Shown piece after piece: positions 1-10,785 of a stretch of DNA of 64,000 bases. The first letter of the stretch is position 1. Every line of letters starts with the position of its first letter. The position numbers and the translations under genes are program-made. The notes beneath the pieces are model-generated. The model saw only the letters and a program-made list of their open reading frames with translations. It had not been told where the DNA came from and did no database searches. Location of the stretch: contig NC_091298.1 in assembly GCF_038502225.1 (NCBI RefSeq), positions 32,120,795-32,184,794 on the forward strand. The letters run 5' to 3'. This DNA comes from Cherax quadricarinatus. Taxonomy: Eukaryota > Arthropoda > Malacostraca > Decapoda > Parastacidae.

Positions 1-297
1 CATAGACAACAATGTACAATATCTTTACTATGGTAATAAAGTGGGAGCAGGATTTTCCTTAATTGTCCTGCTAAGTAAGAGATGTACTGTCTCTTATAAA
101 AATACACGTTGCAACACCGCTGCAAGGAGCAGAGGTCACTTGATTATGTGGCATAGCATCTGTGATCAATTACTCACTCTAGCAGTAAACAAGATGCTCG
201 CCCCTTCTGAGTGGCCCCTCAGGGCTGAGAGGGCTGAAGGGGGCTGAAGGGGGCTGAAGGGGGCTGATACCCCCCTCCTGGAGAAAATTTCTCCACA
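1..297 (-). repeat. 3' LTR of the BEL/Pao element (partial)
   Basis: Positions 1-297 align with 7079-7365. Differences seen are C/T near 107, T/C near 195, and three instead of two copies of a GGGCTGAAGG unit near 240-265. The minus-strand LTR terminus TGTGGAG lies at 291-297. It is followed outward on the internal side by a C-rich stretch where a polypurine tract would be expected. The distal LTR end is beyond the window. Confidence 0.93.
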
Positions 298-329
298 CTG
301 GGGGGCGGCGGAGGTTCGCTGCAGGTGAA

Positions 330-939
330 CTATTCATCACTTAACATTAATTTAATTTTCTCACTCGCCACCACTGCTGCTTGTCTTTTCTGAACAGCTT
401 TAGTCTGTGTGGTTTCTGGAGAATCACTAATTTTGTTTTCAACACTGTGTAATTCTAACGGCACTAGTTTATTTATTGTCCGCTTATTCACTACACCTTT
501 GCTCAAAACATCAACTGTCCTGATGATTCCATTTGCATCAGGATATATGGTCACAATTTTTCCAAGTGGCCATTGGGACCTCGGACCATCATTGTCGATA
601 ATCACTATGTCACCAGGTCTTAAGGACTTATGATTTTCAGGAACACCAGCTCCATAGAAGTGTTCTCTCAACGAGGTGAGATAGTCTTCTCGCCAAATTT
701 TCTCCCAACGTTCAATCACTTTATTAAGGTGTTTGAATTTACGTCTGAGTTGCTCAGGTTCGAAATAAGTAGGATCCTCTATGATTTCTTTATCATTCAG
801 GGGAGGAACAGGTTCGAGCCTTCTGCCATGGAGTAAATGAGATGGACTTAACACTTCTAAATTGTCCAGATCATCGGTAACATAAGTTAGAGGTCTGTTG
901 TTGACTCTATTTTCTATTTCAGTCACAACTGTACGGAAT
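330..939 (-). pseudogene. BEL/Pao integrase C-terminal fragment, out of frame
   Basis: This frame (open at 330-926) continues the integrase after the deletion. It reads TEIENRVNNRPLTYV, the conserved segment that follows the integrase core in BEL/Pao pol. It then has a C-terminal domain with PSHLLHGRR, a region rich in RxxF/WxxIWREDYL, and DIVIIDNDGPRSQWPLGKIV, the small beta-barrel-like tail typical of the family. It ends just before the 3' LTR, which fits the usual position of the pol stop. It lies in a different frame from the upstream integrase piece at 940-1770. Reading the frame upstream gives ADEFRTVV, so the junction is where frame and sequence were lost together. Confidence 0.85.
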
Positions 940-1770
940 TCATCTGCGTTGATTCAGCATCTGTTGTACTTCTGGTTGATCAAAGATCTTGCTTATATAA
1001 GCAGCACCAGCAACAAAGTTCGTTGCATTATCTGAAATCATCAGTCTGGGACATGCCCTTCTGGCTGCAAACCTTCTGAATAATTTGATAAAGGTTTCAG
1101 CAGACATGTCAGTGGCTACTTCTAGATGTACTGCTCTAGTTGTAGCACAAGTGAACAAACAGATGTACACCTTGATGGGAACTTTTTCAACAGTGTTGGT
1201 TAAAATTATTGGTCCAGTATAATCTACACCTGTCACCTCAAATGGAGTGACATGACAAACTCTTTCAGAGGGATATGGAGGTGGACCTGGATACTGACAT
1301 ACTCGCATATCGTAGTGACGACAAGTAATACAGTCCTTTATTTGTTTTTTCACACTTTGTCGACCTTGAGGTATCCAGTAGGATTGTCGTATATGACAAA
1401 GTGTGTCAGCTACCCCACCATGTAATACGTTACTATGGGCGTTTTGCACAATCAGTTTTGTTAGCCAATGATTCTTGGGGATCAATATTGGATGTATGGC
1501 TTCTTTAGGTAGTGAAGAATTATGAATTCTTCCTCGACATCTTAAAATCTTTTCTGAGTCGAAATAAAGTCCTAAAGAATTAATCATAACAGGTTTCTTT
1601 GGGGATTTATCTTGTGTTTCTAGAAATTTATATTCTGTAGAGAAAACGTCTTTCTGTATTAGTTTCACCCAGTATTTAATGGGTTCAAGACATTCATAAT
1701 CAGGTTTCATTCCTTTAATGAATTTAAAGACAAGAGCTGTAACTCTTAAGAGTTTACCCAAAGATGAGTA
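940..1770 (-). pseudogene. BEL/Pao integrase N-terminal and core fragment
   Basis: This piece is in the same frame as the gag-pol ORF and is separated from it only by the TAG at 1771-1773. It begins YSSLGKLLRVTALV, the usual linker into BEL/Pao integrase. An HHCC zinc-binding module follows (paired histidines around HGGVADTLCHIR, then DCITC). The catalytic core shows the first Asp in VTGVDYTGPI and the second Asp in LMISDNATNF. The frame ends at MLNQRR, before the conserved GG.YER segment that carries the third catalytic residue, a Glu. That segment is absent here and from the following fragment. Integration by this copy's own integrase is therefore not expected. Confidence 0.88.
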
Positions 1771-4700
1771 CTATTTAGATCCATCAATGACTATTTCTGT
1801 TGTGTCTGCAGTATTTACACAACTTATTTCTGCTGTGTTCAAGCAGACTGTTTCTTCTGGCATAATGTGAGCTTTTTGCTGAGGCCAGTTATTTCCATTA
1901 GAGAGCCAGTTCGGTCCGTGGAGCCATAATTTATTATCCACAAATTTCTTAAGTGGGACACCACGTGACAACATGTCAGCTGGATTCTCTTGGGTAGAGA
2001 CGTGAAGAAAGAGATAATCTCTCTGCATCTCTTTTATTTCTGCTACTCTGTTCTGTACATAGACCAACTTACTCTTATTATTTCTTAACCACTGGAGAAC
2101 TGCCTCATTATCACTCCAGATCACGGTTTTCTCAATAGTGAGATGATCAAGTACTTTGTTGAGATAGACAGCTAAATTTGTACCTACATAGAGTGCTGTC
2201 AGTTCCAATTGTGGTACTGTTCTGACCTTCAAGGGTGCTACCCTGGCCTTTGAAGTAATTAGTGTACTTCCTTCAGCATTACTCATGTAAGCTACAGCGC
2301 CATAACCTCTGGTTGACGCATCACAGAACACATGTAATGTGTACTTGTTTCCCTCTTGACCTATTTGTCTGGGAAGTTTAATTTGATGAAGTTGTTTAAA
2401 CTCCTTGGATATTTCATCCCATGCTTGACTCATTTGTAGAGGCAAGTTCTCATCCCATCCAATTTTGAGTTTCCATGCATCTTGCATAAGCATTTTACCC
2501 TTTATGGTAATTGGTGAGACGAGTCCTAGAGGATCAAAACATTGTGATACCTCTGACAGTAAACTACGTTTAGTGAGTGGACTGCATGATTTATTGTTTA
2601 TCTTTTTGAGACTCAAAGTATCTTCCTGTGTGTTCCAATTAAGTCCCAGCATATTGTTGCAATCAGGAATTTCAGTTTCAGGGAAATCTTCTTTGATAAG
2701 TTCCCTTAATTGCTTTGAATTTGTATTCCACATCCTTAGAGGCATATTTGCTTCTTTCATCTCCTTGTTAGCTTCTCTGTATAAGGATTTCAAATCCTCC
2801 TCTTTATTCACAGTACCTTGAAGATTGTCCACATAGAAACTTTTCTTTAAGACTTCTTTGAAGGGACTTTCAGATTTCTTCAAATGCGTATTTAGAGTAG
2901 CTTCTAGTAAGAATGGAGAGGATGTTGCACCAAATAATACTGATTTGAAACGATAAGTTTTCACAGGACTTTGAGGATCATGTGGATTTTCAGGCCACAA
3001 GAATCGAGTATAATCTCTATCTATTTCTTGTAGTCCTACTCTTAAGAAAGCCTTGGAAATATCAGCCGTGTAGGCATATGGGTTTGTGCGAAATTTCATA
3101 AGCACGTCTCCAAGCTTCTCAGTTAGTGAGGGTCCGGTCATCAGACAGTCATTAAGACTTGCTACATCTTTATTTGCACGTGCGCTGCAATTATATACAA
3201 CACGTAGTGGAGTGGTTTCAGAATCTTTTCTGACTCCATGGTGCGGGAGATAATGAGCGTTTGTCTTCAACTTATCTTCGACTATTTCCTCAATGAATTT
3301 ATTGTCCAACTGTTCTTGTATGATATTATCATAGACAGTCAGTAGCTCTGGATTCTTCCTGAGCTCATGTATTTGTGCTTTCATCTGTCCGAAAGCCATG
3401 CGATAATTGCTAGGTAGATGTGGTGGATTTAATTTCCATGGTAACCTAACCCAATACTGTCCATCTTTATATTTGACAGTGTCCAAATATTGGTTATAAG
3501 TCTGAGACTCTTGTGGGCTTGGTTTATTTACATCAATACCTATCGCATCTAAATCCCACAACTTATCAACTGGTTCATTCATTTCTTCCAGTAATGATAA
3601 TTTTTGCTGTGGTACATGATCAGCGGTTATTCTCGTAACTAGTACATTTTCCACTGAATCAATATCAGCTTCTTTCCCACTTTGAGAGGGAATGGGACCA
3701 CATATCATGTGGCCTCCTGCTGTTTTCAGCAAGTGAACATCATGTTTACTTACTATATTTTGCACAAAACAGTGATAATAATCACTTCCAATGATTAAAT
3801 CAATTGGACTAATTGTGTCCGTCTGTATGTCAGGACAGGCTAACTTGACCTTAGCTGCTTTCAGTGCTGCAACTGTTTCTTTTAATCCCTGGATCTGCAC
3901 AGATTTAGGCAAATCATCTACTACCACAGCTTCTACTGTCTTTTTCCTGTTTCCTAGACCAACAGTGATTCTGGCTAGGTCATATGTCTGTTTACCAGAA
4001 TTGTGGAAAAAACCAGCTATATCTAACTGTATTTTGGCATAGGGTTGTTTATTCAGTTTCTGCAACACTGTTCTTCTTATGAAGGACCTTTGGGAGCCTT
4101 GATCAAATAGTGTTAGCACATTGGTTTTGTGTAATTTATTAGATAACTCAACTCGAGCTATCGGGAGAGCAGTTGCTTTAAACTTATCTCTCACATTTAA
4201 TGCTGTTGCTTGTTGACTTCCTGATTCTGTGGAAGTCTGCTGCTGTTCAGCAAAAGTATTTGGGCATAATGCTGTATGATGCATACCCTTGCATTTAAAA
4301 CACTTCTTCAGTGAGCATTTTCCTCCCTTGTGTTCACCTAAACACTTGATGCATCTTTTCAGCTGATGAATACGTTGTTTACGTGCCTCCATTGATGTGT
4401 ATTGACTACAATACTGTGCCCAATGTGTTCCATCACAAAGTACACATTTTGGAGTACGTTTATGTATGACAGTCTGTTTACTGTCTATTGTATTCACAGC
4501 TTGATAAATGCCTATACGGGATTTCCCATTATGTGGTTTAGTGGGAGTAGGTATACTCTTTTTATACTGAGTTGAAGGTTTATTATCCACTGGATTTGTG
4601 GATTTTTCATCTTGTCTCGTTGCTTGCATGCATGAAACTATTGTTTGTAAACCATTGCTAATTTCTTCACAAGTGAAATAGCGTTTATTGAACATAATAT

Positions 4701-5496
4701 TTAATCGTTCAATAGTTTGTGGTGACAACTTATCTTGTACAATACCACTGATAAACCAATCACATTGTCTTAGGTCATATTTAGCACCTAGAGATATGAG
4801 ACTATTGTCTAATGTAATTCTAAATGCCTGTAAGTCTGAAAAACAATGTTTGGGTGGCTTCAAGCTTGATATTAAGACTGCATGTCTAACTCTAGCCTTG
4901 TCATCATCAAAGTAATTGTCTGCTAAGACACGTAAGGCTAGTTGATAATTGCCTTTGACCACCGGAAATGACTTAATCAGTTCATAGGGTTCTCCCTTCA
5001 CAAGACATTTAAGGTAATTGAACTTGGCAATCTCATCTATGTCAGTTCGTGAATTTACTATGGATTGAAAACCACTAATGAATTCTTCATAATTATGACC
5101 TTGGAAAATAGGTAATGACAATGTAGGAAAGCTTGGTAATGGGACACTTGTTGTTACAGGTGTAACAGGTGGTTGCCCACTAGTAGTAGGTCTCTGTGAC
5201 AGAGTTTTACGGCAGATAGCCTGTACTCCTGTCCACCTTAATTGTTGATCACTAAAAGTATCCAAAACATTTTTAATTTCATCTTCAGATGGATCTGATT
5301 CAAGAAATTTATTTTCATAATGTGTATAGTCTGAATTAATTATTTCCAGACGTTGTGTAAATAATTCAAACTTGACCTCAAGATCATCAAAATCTATGTT
5401 TGTATCTTGAGTTAATCCTAGACAGACTGAAATTAGATTTTCTAATTGTGTAATCTTAGTCTGTAAAGACTGAAACTGAGTTTTCAAACAAGCCAT
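1771..5496 (-). CDS. BEL/Pao Gag-protease-reverse transcriptase-RNase H polyprotein
   Basis: The frame has 1241 codons starting at ATG 5496. Residues 1 to about 320 are Gag-like, with an N-terminal coiled-coil-like stretch and the DUF1759-type region common in BEL/Pao Gag. Three CCHC-like knuckles follow around residues 350-410 (CVLCDGTHWAQYC, CIKCLGEHKGGKC, CFKCKGMHHTALC). The aspartic protease shows FDQGSQRSF near 466 and IIGSDYY further on. Reverse transcriptase has YTADISKAF near 810 and FYVDNLQG near 889. The YVDN form instead of YVDD is known in BEL-type elements. RNase H has FCDAST near 1057, ELTALY, WSDNEA near 1125 and NPADMLSRG. The frame ends DGSK-TAG and integrase continues in the same frame. 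The protein would copy the element's RNA in cytoplasmic particles. No frameshift separates gag from pol. Confidence 0.93.
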   Translation of the reverse strand: MACLKTQFQSLQTKITQLENLISVCLGLTQDTNIDFDDLEVKFELFTQRLEIINSDYTHYENKFLESDPSEDEIKNVLDTFSDQQLRWTGVQAICRKTLSQRPTTSGQPPVTPVTTSVPLPSFPTLSLPIFQGHNYEEFISGFQSIVNSRTDIDEIAKFNYLKCLVKGEPYELIKSFPVVKGNYQLALRVLADNYFDDDKARVRHAVLISSLKPPKHCFSDLQAFRITLDNSLISLGAKYDLRQCDWFISGIVQDKLSPQTIERLNIMFNKRYFTCEEISNGLQTIVSCMQATRQDEKSTNPVDNKPSTQYKKSIPTPTKPHNGKSRIGIYQAVNTIDSKQTVIHKRTPKCVLCDGTHWAQYCSQYTSMEARKQRIHQLKRCIKCLGEHKGGKCSLKKCFKCKGMHHTALCPNTFAEQQQTSTESGSQQATALNVRDKFKATALPIARVELSNKLHKTNVLTLFDQGSQRSFIRRTVLQKLNKQPYAKIQLDIAGFFHNSGKQTYDLARITVGLGNRKKTVEAVVVDDLPKSVQIQGLKETVAALKAAKVKLACPDIQTDTISPIDLIIGSDYYHCFVQNIVSKHDVHLLKTAGGHMICGPIPSQSGKEADIDSVENVLVTRITADHVPQQKLSLLEEMNEPVDKLWDLDAIGIDVNKPSPQESQTYNQYLDTVKYKDGQYWVRLPWKLNPPHLPSNYRMAFGQMKAQIHELRKNPELLTVYDNIIQEQLDNKFIEEIVEDKLKTNAHYLPHHGVRKDSETTPLRVVYNCSARANKDVASLNDCLMTGPSLTEKLGDVLMKFRTNPYAYTADISKAFLRVGLQEIDRDYTRFLWPENPHDPQSPVKTYRFKSVLFGATSSPFLLEATLNTHLKKSESPFKEVLKKSFYVDNLQGTVNKEEDLKSLYREANKEMKEANMPLRMWNTNSKQLRELIKEDFPETEIPDCNNMLGLNWNTQEDTLSLKKINNKSCSPLTKRSLLSEVSQCFDPLGLVSPITIKGKMLMQDAWKLKIGWDENLPLQMSQAWDEISKEFKQLHQIKLPRQIGQEGNKYTLHVFCDASTRGYGAVAYMSNAEGSTLITSKARVAPLKVRTVPQLELTALYVGTNLAVYLNKVLDHLTIEKTVIWSDNEAVLQWLRNNKSKLVYVQNRVAEIKEMQRDYLFLHVSTQENPADMLSRGVPLKKFVDNKLWLHGPNWLSNGNNWPQQKAHIMPEETVCLNTAEISCVNTADTTEIVIDGSK

Positions 5497-6315
5497 TTTA
5501 ATGGTATACTGAAAATTCTAGCACCACACTTAGAGTGTTTATAAAACACTGTACTGCTATAGACAGCTGAGTTTTTGTTATGCTTAAGTCAGCAATAATC
5601 GAGTCAGACACTACTGACCCACTAAGCTTAACCTCAGGGTCAATGACCATGAAGGGTACACCGTACATGTGGCTGATGTTTACGGCTTAGAGTTTGCTGT
5701 GTCAGCCTGCCCATGATGATTAATCGTAAATAACGTTATACACTTCATTCACTATACACTATAAATGTCACTGTATAACTGTAATCACACGTGAATATTA
5801 CTTACACATATATAAATTTCACTGTTAATATATATTTGAAAGCTTACACTTTATATATAAGTTCCTTTAATATAACAGGTAAATCTATAAGAAACAAACT
5901 TTAACACAATCTTGTCTCTTAATTTCTGTCTATAAACATTATAAACACTGTGTATATATATACACTCAGACAAACATCATCACGTGGTGGTGTTGTCTTT
6001 ATCAGCGATTTCTGCATATTGGAGCAGTGGGTGCAGGATGTGGGTGAGTCACCCAGCTCCCGTTTTCTTTGGGTGTCCGCTGGGTGAGTGCCCGTTTTCT
6101 TTTGGGTGAACGCTGGGTGAGTGCCCGTTTTCTTTTGGCTGCCCATTCTCTGTAATTGAGTCTGGAGGGACTCATTTATACTGATTTATATTGTAAAACA
6201 CTAGTTTTACAGCTTTTTTCGAAGGACCTTGGCTCATAGGTTATTTGTACACTGTAGTACAACATATTTGGACCACAGTGTGGTCTTTATCCGGTTCGAA
6301 CACGACCAAAAACTC
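5497..6315 (-). other. BEL/Pao 5' leader with tandem repeat
   Basis: This is the untranslated leader between the 5' LTR and the gag start codon. It is AT-rich near the gag end (5740-5960). At about 6036-6140 it holds roughly three copies of a unit of about 38 bp containing CCCGTTTTCTTTTGGGTG. A short open frame over these repeats on the minus strand translates as a repetitive KKTGTHPA peptide, which I take as a by-product. It contains no recognisable protein domain. Confidence 0.6.
6293..6308 (-). promoter_or_regulatory. Candidate tRNA primer-binding site
   Basis: On the minus strand this reads TGGTCGTGTTCGAACC, starting TGG as expected for a complement to tRNA 3'-CCA. It sits just downstream of the inferred 5' LTR end (CA complementary to TG at 6316-6317), after about seven bases. 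The position fits a PBS. The spacing between the TTCGAA block and CCA is shorter than in a normal tRNA T-arm, so which tRNA is used is unclear and the call is tentative. Confidence 0.45.
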
Positions 6316-7365
6316 TGTTGAGAATTTGGCCTTACCTGCTGTGTTTATTATATATATATATAATGAACACTTAGCTGATAAATAACAGCAAATCGTCTAC
6401 ACAGCCGCCCCTGCAGACGAGGTCTAGAAACTGTCGAAACCATCACAACAGTGGGCTGTCAAGAGATACAATTTGTAAGTATAAATTACCCCTAGGGGGT
6501 GTTATGTCAGCTTATTTCATTCGATGATGGCTGACGAATACTTACTTGTTTGGACTCAAAAGTCCACACCTTACTGCCGATTATAGGTTGATTACAAACT
6601 CCTTGTGACTCAAGAATTGCGCAATCCCCCAATCTACAAGAAATTCGTAACATACCTTGCTCTTTGTAACGTGAGCTATGGTGTTCTCAACACCTTCGAC
6701 AGATATCGGTGACTTGATAGAAGCTGAAGTGTCCTTGGATGTCCACGTCTTCCATTGTCTAGGAAACGCACACTGGTACACTATGTTCAACAAGATTTGT
6801 CTTTATTGTTCACAATGTATCACAAGAGAAGCTGATCACACTTCTCTAAGTGTTTGTGTTAGAGACACTTTGTTCACACTAACGCACAGATCAGTGTCCT
6901 TTGCTGGTTATCCTGGCGTCAGTGTGACTCTCTCTAGAGTCAAAAGTAATCTGCCAGACGCCCCAGCGCTCCATGCTGTCACTGCCCCCAGCACAAAAAA
7001 AATGCTGACCTAGTACCTTGCATCCTTGTCACCTCCTCGATGAAGCAAAGCAGAATGTTTGTTTCTTGCTGTCTTAATCATAGACAACAATGTACAATAT
7101 CTTTACTATGGTAATAAAGTGGGAGCAGGATTTTCCTTAATTGTCCTGCTAAGTAAGAGATGTACTGTCTCTTATAAAAATACATGTTGCAACACCGCTG
7201 CAAGGAGCAGAGGTCACTTGATTATGTGGCATAGCATCTGTGATCAATTACTCACTCTAGCAGTAAACAAGACGCTCGCCCCTTCTGAGTGGCCCCTCAG
7301 GGCTGAGAGGGCTGAAGGGGGCTGAAGGGGGCTGATACCCCCCTCCTGGAGAAAATTTCTCCACA
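6316..7365 (-). repeat. 5' LTR of the BEL/Pao element
   Basis: The outer boundary is firm: identity with the left LTR ends at 7365 (TGTGGAG on the minus strand), followed by unrelated sequence starting CATTCC. The inner boundary at about 6316 is inferred from a CA end just upstream of the candidate primer-binding site, giving an LTR of about 1.05 kb. Short open frames within it (for example 6678-7013 plus) have no recognisable domain and are not called as genes. Confidence 0.75.
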
Positions 7366-8265
7366 CATTCCAATTTCTTTTTCTCCATTTATTGTTTTAA
7401 CTTGCTTACTTTTAGCCCTAGCCATGGTTCCAATGAATAAAAGAAATGCTTCTCATTATGTAAAGCACCTACACAGTACATTATCCATTAAAGATAAGGT
7501 GGCTTTGAAGCCACTGTCGGTTGCAATGAGCTCAGTCTCATGAAGCAGGAGAATATGCTTTATTATTACGCTAATATCAACACTACAGCTTATTTACCTA
7601 TCAATTGATCTAATATGACATAAGAAACAATATAAATAACATAAAACATGTTAAATACTCCAGAATGAATAATATTTGGCATAACACCGAGCAGCTGGAC
7701 AGAGTTATGAAGAGGATATGGTAAACAAATACCATTCTCCTATCCTTGTCTTGGTGGCTTATATTAGAGAAAACGGAGTATGGCATAGGGCTAACTGTGA
7801 TATACACTCGTACTCCACCATAAACATGAAACAAAGAAGTTTTTTTCTCTCTATAGATTATCACACATAGCAACATATGTGTAGAGAACCTAGGATAACC
7901 CCAAAAAAGCCAACGTGGCTTATTTTTAGTACCTGGCTTGGATTAGCCATATATGATTTTTGGTAAATATTCGATTCCCACCCAGGGTAGAAACATTAGG
8001 CGTGTTTCTTTACACCTGTTGTCTATATTTACCCATCAGTAAATGGGTACCTGGGTGTTAGTCGACTAGTGTGGGTATTATCCTGGGACACTGACCTAAT
8101 TTTCTTGAAATACTCAGCATAACAAGTGCCTTTCTATACAGTAGTATGTCACTCGTATTGTAGATAGTGACCCTCGTATTGTAGATAGTCTTAATGACCC
8201 TCGTGTAGTAGATAGTCTTTTTAGTATGATAATAAGATGTTATCTTCATTATAGAATAATAAGAA
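7366..8265. other. Repeat-derived intergenic stretch, no gene
   Basis: Nothing coding is recognisable. About 7583-7680 resembles 57530-57620, both containing CAGCTTATTTA followed by a shared AT-rich block, so this is an unnamed dispersed repeat. About 8153-8222 has three imperfect copies of a roughly 27-bp unit with CTCGTATTGTAGATAGT. SINE pieces at 7862-8095 are listed separately. Confidence 0.5.
7862..8095. repeat. Two abutting SINE fragments
   Basis: Positions 7862-7935 are the reverse complement of the (ACTT)n-tailed SINE seen at 10786-10920 (blocks AGAACCTAGGATAACCC and GTGGCTTATTT). Positions 7960-8095 match the body of the tRNA-headed SINE at 30700-30905, in plus orientation (GTTTCTTTACACCTGTTGTC, then GGTACCTGGGTGTTAGTC), but most of its tRNA-like head is missing. 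Both are old, truncated copies. Confidence 0.7.
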
Positions 8266-10757
8266 AATTTTTTTTTTTTTTTTTATTATCACACTGGCCG
8301 ATTCCCACCAAGGCAGGGTGGCCCGAAAAAGAAAAACTTTCACCATCATTCACTCCATCACTGTCTTGCCAGAAGGGTGCTTTACACTACAGTTTTTAAA
8401 CTGCAACATTAACACCCCTCCTTCAGAGTGCAGGCACTGTACTTCCCATCTCCAGGACTCAAGTCCGGCCTGCCGGTTTCCCTGAATCCCTTCATAAATG
8501 TTACTTTGCTCACACTCCAACAGCACGTCAAGTATTAAAAACCATATGTCTCCATTCACTCCTATCAAACACGCTCACGCATGCCTGCTGGAAGTCCAAG
8601 CCCCTCGCACACAAAACCTCCTTTACCCCCTCCCTCCAACCCTTCCTAGGCCGACCCCTACCCCGCCTTCCTTCCACTACAGACTGATACACTCTTGAAG
8701 TCATTCTGTTTCGCTCCATTCTCTCTACATGTCCGAACCACCTCAACAACCCTTCCTCAGCCCTCTGGACAACAGTTTTGGTAATCCCGCACCTCCTCCT
8801 AACTTCCAAACTACGAATTCTCTGCATTATATTCACACCACACATTGCCCTCAGACATGACATCTCCACTGCCTCCAGCCTTCTCCTCGCTGCAACATTC
8901 ATCACCCACGCTTCACACCCATATAAGAGCGTTGGTAAAACTATACTCTCATACATTCCCCTCTTTGCCTCCAAGGACAAAGTTCTTTGTCTCCACAGAC
9001 TCCTAAGTGCACCACTCACTCTTTTTCCCTCATCAATTCTATGATTCACCTCATCTTTCATAGACCCATCCGCTGACACGTCCACTCCCAAATATCTGAA
9101 TACGTTCACCTCCTCCATACTCTCTCCCTCCAATCTGATATTCAATCTTTCATCACCTAATCTTTTTGTTATCCTCATAACCTTACTCTTTCCTGTATTC
9201 ACCTTTAATTTTCTTCTTTTGCACACCCTACCAAATTCATCCACCAATCTCTGCAACTTCTCTTCAGAATCTCCCAAGAGCACAGTGTCATCAGCAAAGA
9301 GCAGCTGTGACAACTCCCACTTTGTGTGTGATTCTTTATCTTTTAACTCCACGCCTCTTGCCAAGACCCTCGCATTTACTTCTCTTACAACCCCATCTAT
9401 AAATATATTAAACAACCACGGTGACATCACACATCCTTGTCTAAGGCCTACTTTTACTGGGAAAAAATTTCCTTCTTTCCTACATACTCTAACTTGAGCC
9501 TCACTATCCTCGTAAAAACTCTTCACTGCTTTCAGTAACCTACCTCCTACACCATACACTTGCAACATCTGCCACATTGCCCCCCTATCCACCCTGTCAT
9601 ACGCCTTTTCCAAATCCATAAATGCCACAAAGACCTCTTTAGCCTTATCTAAATACTGTTCACTTATATGTTTCACTGTAAACACCTGGTCCACACACCC
9701 CCTACCTTTCCTAAAGCCTCCTTGTTCATCTGCTATCCTATTCTCCGTCTTACTCTTAATTCTTTCAATTATAACTCTACCATACACTTTACCAGGTACA
9801 CTCAACAGACTTATCCCCCTATAATTTTTGCACTCTCTTTTATCCCCTTTGCCTTTATACAAAGGAACTATGCATGCTCTCTGCCAATCCCTAGGTACCT
9901 TACCCTCTTCCATACATTTATTAAATAATTGCACCAACCACTCCAAAACTATATCCCCACCTGCTTTTAACATTTCTATCTTTATCCCATCAATCCCGGC
10001 TGCCTTACCCCCTTTCATTTTACCTACTGCCTCACGAACTTCCCCCACACTCACAACTGGCTCTTCCTCACTCCTACAAGATGTTATTCCTCCTTGCCCT
10101 ATACACGAAATCACAGCTTCCCTATCTTCATCAACATTTAACAATTCCTCAAAATATTCCTTCCATCTTCCCAATACCTCTAACTCTCCATTTAATAACT
10201 CTCCTCTCCTATTTTTAACTGACAAATCCATTTGTTCTCTAGGCTTTCTTAACTTGTTAATCTCACTCCAAAACTTTTTCTTATTTTCAACGAAATTTGT
10301 TGATAACATCTCACCCACTCTCTCATTTGCTCTCTTTTTACATTGCTTCACCACTCTCTTAACTTCTCTCTTTTTCTCCATATACTCTTCCCTTCTTGCA
10401 TCACTTCTACTTTGTAAAAACTTCTCATATGCTAACTTTTTCTCCCTTACTACTCTCTTTACATCATCATTCCACCAATCGCTCCTCTTCCCTCCTGCAC
10501 CCACTTTCCTGTAACCACAAACTTCTGCTGAACACTCTAACACTACATTTTTAAACCTACCCCATACCTCTTCGACCCCATTGCCTATGCTCTCATTAGC
10601 CCATCTATCCTCCAATAGCTGTTTATATCTTACCCTAACTGCCTCCTCTTTTAGTTTATAAACCTTCACCTCTCTCTTCCCTGATGCTTCTATTCTCCTT
10701 GTATCCCATCTACCTTTTACTCTCAGTGTAGCTACAACTAGAAAGTGATCTGATATA
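8266..10757 (-). mobile_element. RTE-like LINE, 5'-truncated, with poly(A) tail
   Basis: Reading on the minus strand, the element starts inside the C-terminal end of the endonuclease domain (SDHFLVVATLRVKGRW at about 10755-10708). It contains the whole reverse transcriptase and C-terminal region, has a 3' UTR at about 8270-8527, and ends in a poly(A) stretch seen as T-run 8268-8283. A possible target duplication of AATAATAAG lies at 8255-8263 and 10776-10784, but AT-rich sequence makes this weak. Other pieces of the same family lie at 12515-12843 and 18999-19689. Confidence 0.85.
8528..10757 (-). CDS. LINE reverse transcriptase (endonuclease-truncated)
   Basis: The frame is open for at least 713 codons and reads in frame upstream to about 10755. 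The first residues SDHFLVVATL are the terminal motif of an APE-type endonuclease, the rest of which is missing. A linker follows with WWNDDVKRVVREKKLAY. The reverse transcriptase shows GKAAGIDGIKIEML, FRKGRGCVDQVF, FMDLEKAYDRVDR, GLRQGCVMSPWLF and the catalytic FADDTVLLG. The C-terminal region has LYGCEAW and LRWFGHVERM, typical of RTE-type LINEs. No stop interrupts it, which is unusual for a dead-on-arrival copy and suggests recent insertion. The ATG/GTG near 10669 is not a biological start; translation would have begun upstream in the missing part. Confidence 0.85.
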
Positions 10758-10785
10758 TTATAACATTTATATTATAATAATAAGG

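Larger units (their letters stand above)
1..7365 (-). mobile_element. BEL/Pao LTR retrotransposon, 3' LTR cut by window edge
   Basis: The element reads on the minus strand: 5' LTR at about 6316-7365, leader, gag-pol, then the 3' LTR, of which only 297 bp lie in the window. Family is set by a single gag-pol frame with three CCHC knuckles, then an aspartic protease, a reverse transcriptase with a YVDN box, RNase H, and an integrase placed last. The LTR starts with TGTGGAG on the minus strand. Over the visible overlap the LTRs differ by about two substitutions plus one 10-bp repeat unit, so insertion looks recent. The coding region is nevertheless broken twice, by an in-frame TAG at 1771-1773 and by a deletion with frameshift near 926-942. 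The target duplication cannot be checked because the other flank is outside the window. Confidence 0.93.

Noticed and set aside
5919..6146. Open frame with KKTGTHPA repeats on the minus strand
   Set aside because: It lies over the tandem repeat in the BEL/Pao leader and its repetitive peptide follows from the DNA repeat; no domain is seen.
6678..7013. 111-codon frame in the BEL/Pao LTR
   Set aside because: It lies within the LTR and has no recognisable domain; an LTR-encoded protein would need evidence from other copies.
9828..10514. 228-codon plus-strand frame
   Set aside because: It is antisense to the RTE-like reverse transcriptase; no domain is seen.
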